Assembly: GCF_918698085.1 (NCBI RefSeq)
Contig: NZ_CAKKLP010000017.1
Coordinates: 1 to 64,000 of the forward strand
From: Chryseobacterium sp. Bi04
GTDB taxonomy: Bacteria; Bacteroidota; Bacteroidia; Flavobacteriales; Weeksellaceae
Direction: 5' to 3'
Length of the DNA: 64,000 bases
Shown: in pieces, positions 1-9,295 of the stretch
Layout of the letters: the number at the start of each line of letters is the position of its first letter
Numbering within the stretch: the stretch's first letter is position 1
Made by a program: the position numbers and the translations under genes
The notes under the pieces: generated by a model
The model's input: the letters and a program-made list of their open reading frames with translations, nothing else
Databases searched by the model: none
Told to the model about the DNA's origin: nothing

Positions 1-48
<48 letters not shown>

Positions 49-187
49 ATGTTTGTCTGACTCACTCAAAGTTTTGACGCTTTAGTTTTTCCTTACTTGG
101 TTGTTATATTGTATGTCAATGATCTTTATATCTTTCGCTTTGTAATGAAACACTCTCTCTGTCAGTGGCGCTCCATATTTGCGAGTG

Positions 188-219
188 CAAAAGTAAAACT
201 TTATTTCGTAATGACCAAA
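188..219 (-). promoter_or_regulatory. rRNA operon promoter, gene-proximal
   Basis: On the minus strand there is a -33 TTTG (216-219), a 20-bp spacer and a -7 TACTTTTG (188-195). This matches the Bacteroidota primary-sigma consensus TTTG/TAnnTTTG. It lies about 140 bp upstream of the 16S 5' end. Confidence 0.7.
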
Positions 220-313
220 TGTTTTCGAAAGAAAATTTAAAGTTTATTTGGTAACCTTAACTCCTTCTATAACCCTTAATCTTCTATACTCCTGCGCTCC
301 CGTATTGGGACTG

Positions 314-344
314 CAAAGATACAAATCTTTTTTACTTCCGCAAC
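314..344 (-). promoter_or_regulatory. rRNA operon promoter, middle
   Basis: Minus strand: -33 GTTG (341-344), a 19-bp spacer and -7 TATCTTTG (314-321). The -7 box is a perfect consensus match and the spacing is ideal. It is the second of three tandem promoter matches. Confidence 0.65.
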
Positions 345-462
345 TTTTATTTCTAAAAATTTTGAAGCCTTTTTTTAGACTTATTTTCTTTTCGAGTATA
401 CGTTTTATGCTTATCTAAAAGCCCTTCTGCGCTTACTGATTTTCTTTCGTTTTTCAGTGCGG

Positions 463-491
463 CAAAGGTAAGCCAACTTACCTATACCAAA
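463..491 (-). promoter_or_regulatory. rRNA operon promoter, distal
   Basis: Minus strand: -33 TTTG (488-491), a slightly short 17-bp spacer and -7 TACCTTTG (463-470). It is the third tandem promoter match ahead of the 16S gene. Confidence 0.5.
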
Positions 492-574
492 CAAGTTTAT
501 GTAACACTAAATTCATATTACGTTCATTTTTTATCTTAACACGCTGGAAGGTAAGGTGAAAAGTTTTAAACAAA

Positions 575-640
575 TGTTTGAGGAGTTATAAGTGAGGAGT
601 TATGAGTTATGAGTTGTGAGTTGTGAGTGATAGGTGATGG
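575..640. repeat. degenerate GAGTTAT/GAGTTGT heptamer tract
   Basis: A run of imperfect 7-8 bp units (gagttat, gagttgt, gagtgat) in the gene-free stretch 49-1492. No gene is visible in that stretch; the ORFs there have atypical composition. The tract resembles other heptamer tracts in the window (1039-1080, 33487-33548). Confidence 0.5.
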
Positions 641-727
641 AAGTTATTCCATATATATGGTATTGTTCTTTTACTATATATTATTTTATATGATCGGGCT
701 GTCTTATCTGAAGGTTCCCGGATTAGG

Positions 728-785
728 TTTGGGCTAAAGCCAAGGCAGGGGCTGCTTTTATTTGAGCGGGCTAAAGCCCACTCCT
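728..785. repeat. GGGCTAAAGCC paired repeat
   Basis: The near-palindromic word gggctaaagcc occurs twice (about 730 and 768), separated by a short GC-richer spacer and followed by cactcctattga. It looks like a copy of a dispersed intergenic repeat. No function is visible. Confidence 0.4.
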
Positions 786-1038
786 ATTGACGGCATTCTT
801 AATTATATAGGTACAGCTGATTGTTTGTTTCGCATTGCTACGTTATTCTGAGCTGGACGTACATTTATCTTGTAAGGATCCAGACGCTGGATATTCATAT
901 GAAAGATAGTGGATACAATCGCAAGATCCCTGCGGAAATCAAAGATTCTAAGTAATCAATGAGAAACGGGTCTGGGAAACACTTATAATAATGAATACAA
1001 TGGCTCTCTATTTTATATTGTTGAAATCCAACCCTATT

Positions 1039-1080
1039 ACTCATCACTCATCACTCATCACTCATCACTCATCACTCATA
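1039..1080. repeat. six tandem copies of a 7-bp unit (actcatc)
   Basis: Six consecutive actcatc-type heptamers, perfect except at the end, lie between the rrn promoter region and the M16 peptidase gene. This is a simple sequence repeat and may vary in length between strains. Confidence 0.8.
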
Positions 1081-1097
1081 ACTACTTATTACCTATT

Positions 1098-1212
1098 CCT
1101 CCCCTAGCCCCGATAGTAACGGGTACCCCGCAGCACAGCTCGGCACAGGGGAAGGATACAGTGCAGGGAGCCATGGCGCGAGGAGTATGAGTGGATAGCG
1201 GGAAAAAGCTCC
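1098..1212. other. candidate structured intergenic repeat element
   Basis: This GC-richer block begins cctcccctagccccgata and ends gatagcgggaaaaagctcc. The two ends are partly complementary (AGCCCCGATA against TAGCGGG...GCT). From memory, elements with the ends AGCCCCGAT...AGCGGGAAAAAGCTCC recur between genes in flavobacterial genomes. It could be a REP-like element or a structured RNA. Confidence 0.35.
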
Positions 1213-1492
1213 TCTTGAGTTCGAGAGTTTGAGAGTTCGAGAGATGTAGAGTTCGAGAGGGGTTTGGGAGTGGAAAGCTGAAGATTTGGGAGTGAAATGA
1301 AGTTATATATATTATATAGTAGTTTATTGGTATATATGGTGTGTTATCCCCTGCTGTACACTTATATTGGCTACATGCTTTACTCTTATTCACTTTTTCA
1401 ACGATCATAATAGATGTAATAGTCATAAAAAAGGGGAAACATTTTTTTTGATTGCTTACATTTGTAGTACATTCTGAATTTTAAAGGATGAA

Positions 1493-4372
1493 ATGAGTTT
1501 ATCTATGATTGACAAGAAATATACGGAAACAGTTCATACAGATATGAACCACTACGAATATACTACAGTAACCCACGATGAAAATAAGGTAAGAGTCTAC
1601 ATGCTGAAGAATGGTTTAAAGGTTTTCCTTGCCCAAAATTTTGATGCACCAAGAATTCAGACTTTCATTCCGGTAAGAACGGGAAGCAATAATGATCCGG
1701 CAGACAATACGGGATTGGCCCACTACCTTGAACATATGATGTTTAAAGGTACTTCTAAGATAGGAACTCAGGACTGGGAAAAAGAAAAGAAACTTATTGA
1801 TCAGATTTCAGCACTTTATGAAGCCCATAAAGCAGAGCAGGATCCTGAAAAAAAGAAGGAAATCTATAAAAAAATAGATCAGATCTCTCAGGAAGCCAGT
1901 CAATATGCTATCGCCAATGAGTATGACAAAGCTATTTCGTCTTTGGGTGCTAGCGGAACCAACGCCCATACCTGGTTTGATGAAACGGTTTATAAGAATA
2001 ATATTCCCAACAACGAGCTTGAAAAATGGCTAAAAATAGAGAAGGAAAGGTTTTCTGAAATCGTATTACGTCTTTTCCATACGGAGCTGGAATCTGTATA
2101 CGAAGAATTCAACAGAGCACAGGATAATGATTCCAGACTGGTGAACTATGAACTGATGGATGCTTTGTTTCCTACCCATCCTAACGGGCAACAAACTACC
2201 CTAGGTAAGCCGGAACATTTAAAAAATCCTTCTATGGAAGCTATTCATAAATATTTTGATGAATATTATGTTCCTAATAATTATGCAATGGTATTGGTTG
2301 GAGATTTTGATTTTGAAGAAACAATCCAATTAATTGATCAGTATTTTGGGGCTATTCCTTACAGAGAGCTTCCTGAGAAAACTCCGGTTATTGAAAAGCC
2401 CATCACTGAGGTTGTTACGAAAACGGTAAAAAGCCCCACTACTCCAAGGGTTCAGCTGGCCTGGAGAACGGATAGCTATGGTACAAGGGAAGCCATGCTT
2501 GCTGATATTGTAGCCAACATCCTTAGCAACAGAGGGGAGGCCGGTTTATTGGACCTCCATATTAATCAGACTCAAAAAATGTTGTGGGCACAGGCTTTTT
2601 CTGTAGGATTAAAACAATATGGCTATTTTTCTATTGTAGCTGTTCCCAAGGAAACACAGGCGTTGGATGAAGCGAAGGAAATGGTGCTGGAAGAAATTGA
2701 ACTGATCAAAAAGGGAGATTTCCCTGACTGGATGCTTCCTGCCATTATAAACGATTTCAAACTTCAAAGAATGAAGGGCCTTGAAACGGCAGAAGGCCTG
2801 GCCACGACTCTTTATGACACCTATATAAAAGGAAGAACCTGGGAACAGGAACTTAATGAAATGGATGAATATTCCAGTTTCACCAAGGAAGATGTGATAC
2901 ATTTTGCCCAGGCGTTCTTCAAAAACAATTATGTTGTTGTTTATAAAGAAAAAGGGGTTAATGATAAATTGGTACGGGTAGAAAATCCAGGCATTACTCC
3001 TGTTAAAATCAACCGTGCTGCTCAATCTGAATTTTTACAAGAGATTTTGGCTGACCAGCCTGAAGATATCAAGCCTGAATTTATCAACTACCAAAAAGAA
3101 ATTGCTACAGATCACGTTCGGGATAAAAAGCTAAGCTTTGTTAAAAATAAGCATAATGATATCGCCCAGGTACATTTCATTTTCCCTTTCGGAAGTGATA
3201 ATGACAGAGATTTGGGAACTTCAACTCAATTCCTGCAATATGTGGGAACTCATAGATTTTCTCCTGAAGATTTAAAGAAAGAATTCTTTAAAATAGGGGT
3301 CAGTAATGATTTTAAGACGACCAATAATCAGCTACTGATCACGTTAAGCGGACTGGAGGAAAATATTGAAAAAGGGATCAGTCTTTTGCAGCACTGGATG
3401 TATGAAGTAAAACCGGATCAGGAGATTTATACTCAATTTGTGGATACTATCCTGGAAAACCGTGAGGCTGTAAAGAAGGATAAAAACCGAATTATGACCG
3501 CCTTAACCACCTACACCAAACTGGGTAGTACTTCCCGATTTTTGGATATTATTTCCAAGGAGGAACTTGAAAGCAGTAAAGCAGAAGTTTTTACTGACCG
3601 AATGAAGAATCTATTCAAATATCCATATGAAATTTTTTTCTATGGAAAAGATTTTGAAAACTTTAAAGGATATATTGGAAAGTATATAGAAGCTGAAAGT
3701 CTTCAGATTCCGGCACCGAAGCTTTATCCAGAACCCAATACAGGAGGAAATGTATTTTTCATCAATTATGACATGGTTCAGATGGAAATGAGCAAAGCAG
3801 GAAAGGGAAATCCTGTCAATCCATCCAATTTTGGGAAAGTAAATGTCTTCAATGAGTATTTTGGAAGAGGATTATCCTCCATTGTTTTCCAGGAAATCCG
3901 TGAAAGCAAGAGTCTTGCCTATTCTGCTTATGTTTCTTACAGTGCCCATTCAGAACTGAATCATCCTGATTACATTACCACTTATATTGGTACTCAGCCG
4001 GATAAACTGATGATTGCTGTAGATACGATGAATGATTTGATGAGTGAGCTTCCGGAAGTTCCCTCTCAGTTTGAAAATTCAAAGAATGCCGCTTTAAAAC
4101 AAATCGCTTCAACAAGGGTTACAAGGACTAATATATTTTTCAATACATTAAGACTGAAAAAACTGAATATTACTCACGATTTCAGAAAAGACATCTATGA
4201 GCAGATTCAGGTACTGAAGTTTGAAGACCTCAAAGAGTTTTATCAGGCAGAGATCAAACCTGTACATTTTAATACAGCTATTATCGGTAAAAAAGAAAAC
4301 CTTAATATGGAAGCCGTAAGTAAAATGGGAACTTTTACAGAAGTAAGTTTACAGGATATTTTTGGACATTAA
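1493..4372 (+). CDS. M16 family (pitrilysin/insulinase-like) zinc metallopeptidase
   Basis: A 959-residue protein with the two-halved architecture of M16 peptidases. The inverted zinc motif HxxEH is at His77-Glu80-His81, within a run typical of the family (GLAHYLEHMMFKGT). The third ligand is expected in the ELESVYEEF segment near residues 200-205. The N-terminal catalytic half and the C-terminal inactive half are both present, so the protein is full length. No signal peptide is evident, which suggests a cytosolic oligopeptidase, although many flavobacterial M16 proteins are exported. A -7-like box TACATTTG (1457-1464) precedes the gene. Met5 (1505) is an alternative start. A terminator follows at 4392. 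The substrate cannot be read from the sequence. Confidence 0.92.
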   Translation: MSLSMIDKKYTETVHTDMNHYEYTTVTHDENKVRVYMLKNGLKVFLAQNFDAPRIQTFIPVRTGSNNDPADNTGLAHYLEHMMFKGTSKIGTQDWEKEKKLIDQISALYEAHKAEQDPEKKKEIYKKIDQISQEASQYAIANEYDKAISSLGASGTNAHTWFDETVYKNNIPNNELEKWLKIEKERFSEIVLRLFHTELESVYEEFNRAQDNDSRLVNYELMDALFPTHPNGQQTTLGKPEHLKNPSMEAIHKYFDEYYVPNNYAMVLVGDFDFEETIQLIDQYFGAIPYRELPEKTPVIEKPITEVVTKTVKSPTTPRVQLAWRTDSYGTREAMLADIVANILSNRGEAGLLDLHINQTQKMLWAQAFSVGLKQYGYFSIVAVPKETQALDEAKEMVLEEIELIKKGDFPDWMLPAIINDFKLQRMKGLETAEGLATTLYDTYIKGRTWEQELNEMDEYSSFTKEDVIHFAQAFFKNNYVVVYKEKGVNDKLVRVENPGITPVKINRAAQSEFLQEILADQPEDIKPEFINYQKEIATDHVRDKKLSFVKNKHNDIAQVHFIFPFGSDNDRDLGTSTQFLQYVGTHRFSPEDLKKEFFKIGVSNDFKTTNNQLLITLSGLEENIEKGISLLQHWMYEVKPDQEIYTQFVDTILENREAVKKDKNRIMTALTTYTKLGSTSRFLDIISKEELESSKAEVFTDRMKNLFKYPYEIFFYGKDFENFKGYIGKYIEAESLQIPAPKLYPEPNTGGNVFFINYDMVQMEMSKAGKGNPVNPSNFGKVNVFNEYFGRGLSSIVFQEIRESKSLAYSAYVSYSAHSELNHPDYITTYIGTQPDKLMIAVDTMNDLMSELPEVPSQFENSKNAALKQIASTRVTRTNIFFNTLRLKKLNITHDFRKDIYEQIQVLKFEDLKEFYQAEIKPVHFNTAIIGKKENLNMEAVSKMGTFTEVSLQDIFGH

Positions 4373-4391
4373 TACATCTTCTATATTTAAT

Positions 4392-4421
4392 AAAAGAACG
4401 GAAATATCTCCGTTCTTTTTT
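4392..4421. terminator. bidirectional terminator between M16 gene and MBL-fold pseudogene
   Basis: Stem AAGAACGGA/TCCGTTCTT with a 5-6 nt loop, flanked by an A-run on the left and a T-run on the right. It could therefore end both convergent genes. Confidence 0.8.
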
Positions 4422-5219
4422 ATTGATATTTAGCAAAAGAATCTTTCACAATTTCTTTGGCATTATTTTCTACATTTTGATAGGAATAGAAACCGTAAAC
4501 TGTATCAAAGCTGAGCTCTTCAAATCGTTTTTCAATTCTTTTAATTTCATTCTGCGGGAGAGGAATTCTGTTCGGATAGCTTCTCATGGTCGCAAAATGC
4601 TTCATGGATGGGGATAAATACATCGTATCTCCAATTAAAAGCGTTCCTTTTTCACTCATCCAGGGAATTTCCAGGATCGAACTTCCATCAAAATGTCCAC
4701 CTATATTATGAAGTGTTAGCTGATTCCAAAGCTTCATATGATCACCTGTCCAGTATTCTACCAATCTTCCACCATTCACCACCCATTCTTTATCTTTTTC
4801 ATGATATAGATTTTACTGTTAAAAGCTTCTGCCCACATTTTCATAATTGAATAATAATGAGGGTGGGAAATTGCAATCGCTTTTAATCCTCCTTTTGATT
4901 TAATAAATTCTACCACTCCTTCATCCAGTAATGGGATACAATTCCACAATATATTTCCATCTTCTGAAATCACAAAGAGGGCACGCTGGCCAATAGAAAA
5001 CCGAGGGTTTACCACAAACTCATAAAGGTTATTATTGATTTTTTTTATTTTGACACTGTGCTCTTCTAAAAGTTTCTCGTGGCTGATCCAGGATTGCCCA
5101 CTTTGGGGTACTGCCTGTCTTTCATCTTCACATATAATACAGGCATTATCCGTATAACTTTCCGGATATTGTGTACCACATTCAGCACACATTTTAAGTT
5201 TATTATCGCTCCCGTTCAT
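4420..5219 (-). pseudogene. MBL-fold metallo-hydrolase with N-terminal zinc ribbon, frameshifted
   Basis: Two minus-strand frames (4776-5219 and 4420-4782) together make one protein of about 266 residues. The first part has a CxxC...CxxC zinc ribbon (CAECG ... CIICED) and the SHPHYYS segment that replaces the usual HxHxDH motif in some MBL relatives. The second part has GGHFDGSSI, IGDTMYLSPS and the family's C-terminal half. The frame breaks near 4800-4803: restoring one base there turns MKKIKNGW-stop into an HEKDKEWVVNG reading that joins the second frame. This is either a real one-base deletion or a sequencing error. The enzyme activity is not predictable because the metal-site motif is atypical. 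Confidence 0.75.
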
Positions 5220-5340
5220 AAGATTTTTATTTAAAATTACATAGATATAATATATTGCAATTCACTTTATCCATAGAATTAACCTATACATAAAATCTTA
5301 AATTTCCCTTACGCATTAAAGATTACGATATCTTTATCAA

Positions 5341-5374
5341 ATAAAAAACCTATTTAATTTTGATTAAATAGGTT
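5341..5374 (-). terminator. terminator of the S46 peptidase gene
   Basis: Perfect 11-bp inverted repeat AACCTATTTAA/TTAAATAGGTT with a 6-nt loop. It runs into TTTTTTAT on the minus strand, 15 bp past the stop of the peptidase gene. Confidence 0.85.
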
Positions 5375-5388
5375 CTTATCATTATTCT

Positions 5389-7527
5389 TTATTTGATTAC
5401 TTTCATTTCATCAACAAGCCATTTTGAATCGGCAAATTTTTCAATGATGAACAGTATATATTTTGTATCCACCATGATGTTTCTGCTGAAACGGGGATCA
5501 TAATTGATATCACTCATTGTACCCTCCCATTGCCTGTCAAAGTTAAGGCCTACTAAATTTCCGTTAGCATCCAGCGCAGGGCTTCCAGAATTTCCTCCGG
5601 TGGTATGGTTTGTTGCTGTAAATCCAACAGGAACATCTCCGGTCTTATCTTTATAGGCTCCAAAATCTTTCTTGTTATAAAGATCGATCAGCTTTTTAGG
5701 AACATCAAATTCATAATCTCCCGGCACATACTTTTCTATTACTCCGGCTAAGTGAGTCTGATATCCGTAAGAAACAGCATCTCTTGGTGCAGAGCCTTTT
5801 ACTTTTCCGTATGTTACACGAAGGGTAGAATTGGCATCCGGAAAGAATTTTCTGTCTTTATCTGTTTCCATCTGTTGTGCCATAAACTTCTTCTGCAAAG
5901 CATCAATCTTGGCCTGAAGTGAAGTATATTGCGGATCAGCAGTTTTCATGTAAGTTTCTCTCATAGAAATGTACAATTGATAAACAGGATCTTTCTTCAA
6001 CATTTTAATCAGCTTATCCTGATTAGAGAATCCTTTTTCAATATCAGCAGTCAGGGCAGCCCCGTTTACTGCTGTTCTTCCTGTGATGATAGAGCTTTTA
6101 GACATCTCTTCCACTACAGGGATGTTTGCATTTTCGTCTTTAAATTTATTAAATCCTGCCGGCAAAAACTGGGGTGCTGTTTTATTGGCATATAAAGCCA
6201 ATAATTTAGCCGTTACTTTAGAATCCAGTTCTGCACTGTAGTCTTTATAGAAAGAGGATAATTTTGTTTTTAATTTTGCAAGTTCCTTTTCATCCATTCT
6301 CCCTGCTTCTACAGCAGTTATAAAGTCATAATAGTCACCTGCAAGCTTCAATGTTTCAGCATTTTTTACAACTTCTGTATAATAAGCGTTGTTTAATGCG
6401 TAAGGAGCCTGATCATTGTAAAATTTATTCAATTGATCTAAAGTAGACTTGATCTCAGGGTTTTTAGCGACAAGAGAACCTTCATACATTACTTTCTTTT
6501 CTACTGCATTGGATTTTTTCAATCCTTCTACCTCACCGATCCATTTTTTCCAATAATTGGCTACTGATGCATATTTTGAAGCATATTTGATACGTGTTTC
6601 ACTATCGACACGCATTTTTTCGTCCAATGTTTTTAAAGCCACATCACGTACAGCAATTCTTGCAGGATCAATATCCTTCATGATCTTCTCTACAGCTACT
6701 GCAGGAAGATATTCTGTAGTTTTCCCTGGGAATCCGAATACAAAAGTGAAGTCATTTTCGTTTTTGTCTTTTATAGAAACCGGTAAATAATGTTTGGGAA
6801 CATAAGGAACGTTATCTTTTGAAAACTCTGCAGGCTTATTGTTTTTGTCTGCATAGATTCTGAACATTGAGAAATCTCCGGTATGTCTTGGCCAAACCCA
6901 GTTATCTGTATCGCTACCGAATTTTCCTATACTTTGTGGTGGAGCTCCTACGAGACGGATATCTTTATAGGTCTCGATGGTATAAGCGTAATACTTGTTT
7001 CCATAGTACATTGACTTTACTAAGATCGATTGGTATGATTCAGTTTTCTGAGAGTTTTTGTAAACCTCAATATTGTTATTGATCTTTTTAGTAAGCTCAG
7101 GTTCTGTAAGGTTATCTGTACCCTCCAACACCTGGTATGTCACTTCTTTTATATCTACAATAAAGTCTACTTTTACTCCTGGATTAGGTAATTCACCAGT
7201 CATATTTTTAGCCCAGAAACCATTTGAAAGCAGGTCGTTCTGAACTGTAGAATGTGCCTGAATCTGCCCATAACCACAGTGGTGATTGGTAAGCAACAGT
7301 CCTTTAGGCGAAATAATTTCTGCGGTACATCCACCGTTAAACTGTACTACTGCATCTTTAATACTCGGCTTCTGAGGGTTGAAAATGTCTTTGGCAGAAA
7401 TCTTCATTCCCAAATCCTTCATTTCCTTCTCATTCAGTTCTGTAGGAATCCACATTCCTCCATATTGTTGTGCAAATGCCATTGCAGCCGGCAAAAGAAA
7501 TACGGATAAAAGTATCTTTTTTGTCAT
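5389..7527 (-). CDS. dpp11: S46 family dipeptidyl-peptidase, DPP11-like
   Basis: A secreted or periplasmic serine dipeptidyl-peptidase of 712 residues. The chosen start is MTKKILLSVFLL, a clear signal peptide ending AFAQ; a start two codons earlier is possible. The chymotrypsin-like triad is visible: His in LLTNHHCG, Asp in the DTDNWVWPRHTGDFSMF region, and Ser in TGGNSGSPA near the C-terminus. The S1-subsite segment reads GLNFDRQWEGTMSDI. An Arg at this place, as opposed to Gly in DPP7, is known to give Asp/Glu specificity in the DPP11 subfamily, so an acidic P1 preference is inferred. Such enzymes release dipeptides for import in asaccharolytic Bacteroidota. It is monocistronic with its own terminator. 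Confidence 0.93.
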   Translation of the reverse strand: MTKKILLSVFLLPAAMAFAQQYGGMWIPTELNEKEMKDLGMKISAKDIFNPQKPSIKDAVVQFNGGCTAEIISPKGLLLTNHHCGYGQIQAHSTVQNDLLSNGFWAKNMTGELPNPGVKVDFIVDIKEVTYQVLEGTDNLTEPELTKKINNNIEVYKNSQKTESYQSILVKSMYYGNKYYAYTIETYKDIRLVGAPPQSIGKFGSDTDNWVWPRHTGDFSMFRIYADKNNKPAEFSKDNVPYVPKHYLPVSIKDKNENDFTFVFGFPGKTTEYLPAVAVEKIMKDIDPARIAVRDVALKTLDEKMRVDSETRIKYASKYASVANYWKKWIGEVEGLKKSNAVEKKVMYEGSLVAKNPEIKSTLDQLNKFYNDQAPYALNNAYYTEVVKNAETLKLAGDYYDFITAVEAGRMDEKELAKLKTKLSSFYKDYSAELDSKVTAKLLALYANKTAPQFLPAGFNKFKDENANIPVVEEMSKSSIITGRTAVNGAALTADIEKGFSNQDKLIKMLKKDPVYQLYISMRETYMKTADPQYTSLQAKIDALQKKFMAQQMETDKDRKFFPDANSTLRVTYGKVKGSAPRDAVSYGYQTHLAGVIEKYVPGDYEFDVPKKLIDLYNKKDFGAYKDKTGDVPVGFTATNHTTGGNSGSPALDANGNLVGLNFDRQWEGTMSDINYDPRFSRNIMVDTKYILFIIEKFADSKWLVDEMKVIK

Positions 7528-7683
7528 AATCATAATTTTGCCCGAATTTACGAAGAAAAATACGAACAGGCTTCATAAAACGGGTGTAAAGTTGGAATGG
7601 ATATTTTTAGAGAATGGAGATAGTAGATTTCAGATGACAGACTTTTGAAATTGAGATAGAACTGAGGTATTGAATATGACCAT

Positions 7684-7876
7684 ATCAATAGTGAATTTTT
7701 TGCTCCGCAAAGTAAATAGTGAATGTAGTATCCGTAAAAATTCACAAGCGAAGCAAATTGACCATTGGCCATTACCCATTCACACTGTAATTTTATCAAT
7801 AGCGAATCTTTTGCTTGCAAAGTAAATAGTGAATGTAGTATCCGTAAAAATTCACAAGCGAAGCAAATTGACCATT
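7684..7876. repeat. direct repeat of about 82 bp (two copies)
   Basis: Two copies at 7684-7766 and 7795-7876 share an identical 60-bp core (7707-7766 and 7817-7876) containing attcacaagcgaagcaaatt. They lie in the gene-free stretch 7528-7980 between the peptidase and the NlpE-like gene. An inverted, more diverged copy is at 46527-46606, so this is a dispersed family. Heptamer-like tctcccactctcaaaccct text follows at 7880-7916. Confidence 0.8.
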
Positions 7877-7980
7877 CATCTACTCTCCCACTCTCAAACC
7901 CTCAAACTCTCCCACCTGATATGGCTTGGTTTTTGTTCGATGCCAGTCAGTTTAAAATTAACAATATTTAAATAATTATT

Positions 7981-8469
7981 ATGATGAAAAACAAAATGTT
8001 TATCCTGGGAATCGGGGCTGCTTTATTTCTTGCTTCTTGTTCTAAAAAAGAGACAACAACTGAAACAATAGGTTCTACAACAGATTCTACCAGTGTGCAA
8101 CCTACTCCTACAGACAGTATTTCAAAGGCCACTCCTACTGCTGCGGGTGACACTTCTGAAAATGCATTGGATTGGAATGGTACTTATGAGGCTGTTGTTC
8201 CGTGTGCTGACTGCCCTGGTATCAAGACTTCTTTAACATTGAATAACGACAAAACATTTATTATCAATGAGGAGTATCTTGAAAGAAATTCAAAGAGTCA
8301 GGATAAAGGATCTTTTGAATGGGATACCACAGGAAGCATCATTACACTGAAAGGTAAAACAGCCAACTATAAATATAAGGTTGGAGAAAACATACTTATC
8401 CAGCTGGATATGGACGGAAAAGAAATTGACGGTCCCAATAAAGATCTATATGTCTTCAAGAAAAAATAA
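7981..8469 (+). CDS. NlpE-like (copper resistance protein NlpE N-domain) lipoprotein
   Basis: A 162-residue lipoprotein. The signal sequence ends in the lipobox LASC at about residues 17-20, so the mature protein is lipid-anchored. A Ser/Thr/Pro-rich linker (residues 22-55) leads into a domain that starts NGTYEAVVPCADCPGI and matches the NlpE N-terminal domain, including its CxxC motif. E. coli NlpE relays copper or surface stress to Cpx; no Cpx-like partner is visible here, so the role is inferred only by family. The reading frame ends inside its own terminator hairpin. The start could be either of two adjacent Met codons. Confidence 0.8.
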   Translation: MMKNKMFILGIGAALFLASCSKKETTTETIGSTTDSTSVQPTPTDSISKATPTAAGDTSENALDWNGTYEAVVPCADCPGIKTSLTLNNDKTFIINEEYLERNSKSQDKGSFEWDTTGSIITLKGKTANYKYKVGENILIQLDMDGKEIDGPNKDLYVFKKK

Positions 8470-8490
8470 AGGCTCAGGCCTTTATTTTTT
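8461..8490 (+). terminator. terminator of the NlpE-like gene
   Basis: Perfect 13-bp stem AAAAAATAAAGGC/GCCTTTATTTTTT with the loop TCAG and a T-run. The stop codon (8467-8469) sits within the left arm. Confidence 0.85.
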
Positions 8491-8499
8491 TGCTTTATA

Positions 8500-9147
8500 T
8501 TAAAACTGATAGGCTATGATCTTCTCATCATCCATCAGGCAACTGATGACTTCTTCATGATGGTTATTTTTTCCTGTAAGTCTCCAGGTAACGGATAAAT
8601 TCCCTTGTGTATACTGCTGTTTGATCATCATATATTGCAGGTGATGTTCTTTAAAAATAGCCTCACAATGTTTCACATCTTCCGAACCTGCTACTGATAT
8701 TTTATACTCCCTGATCTTATGATAATTGTCTATAAAGGTCTGAAGATAGGTAAGAGAACTCAAAATCAAGAGAACAAGCACTGTTCCTAACAGGGAAAAA
8801 TAAACATATCCTGATCCTACTGCCATTCCTATTGAGGCTGTAGCCCAAATTGTGGTGGCAGTGGTGATCCCATCGATCTTGTTATCGCCTTTAAAAATAA
8901 CCCCGGCTCCCAGAAACCCAATTCCTGTAATAATATTGGCTGCAAGGCGGTCCGGATTGGCAACTCCTATTTTAATAGAAAGAATGGTGAATAGACAGGA
9001 ACCAAAACAGACTAAAATAAATGTACGAAGGCCAGCCGACTTATTGCGGTATTCACGTTCAGCACCAATCAGCAATCCAAGGATAACTGAAATAAAAATC
9101 AGTATAAGTTCGTTTTTAACGGTATAATGGTCCTGAAGAAATTCCAT
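8500..9147 (-). CDS. MgtC/SapB family membrane protein
   Basis: A 215-residue inner-membrane protein. Residues 10-145 hold about four or five hydrophobic helices with family hallmarks: LGLLIGAEREYRNKSAGLRT, LAANIITGIGFLGAGVIFK and GITTATTIWATASIG. The C-terminal 65 residues form a soluble, ACT-like domain. MgtC relatives modulate Mg homeostasis or F-type ATPase in some pathogens; the role here is unknown. It converges on the NlpE-like gene and shares the hairpin region at 8461-8490. It is monocistronic. Confidence 0.88.
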   Translation of the reverse strand: MEFLQDHYTVKNELILIFISVILGLLIGAEREYRNKSAGLRTFILVCFGSCLFTILSIKIGVANPDRLAANIITGIGFLGAGVIFKGDNKIDGITTATTIWATASIGMAVGSGYVYFSLLGTVLVLLILSSLTYLQTFIDNYHKIREYKISVAGSEDVKHCEAIFKEHHLQYMMIKQQYTQGNLSVTWRLTGKNNHHEEVISCLMDDEKIIAYQF

Positions 9148-9295
9148 TTAAAAAAAAATTAAGTGTAGAATAAAATTACGACAAAAAAATTTACGGAACT
9201 ATTTTTGAATTCAGACTTTATCCGGATATTAAAAATTCCTTTTTTAACGGAAAACTTTTGTAATATTACAGTCTCAATAGGAAGCCAATTATAGT

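Noticed and set aside
1082..1426. 114-codon ORF on the minus strand
   Set aside because: It runs through simple repeats and the GC-rich intergenic element; composition is not protein-like and no motif is seen.
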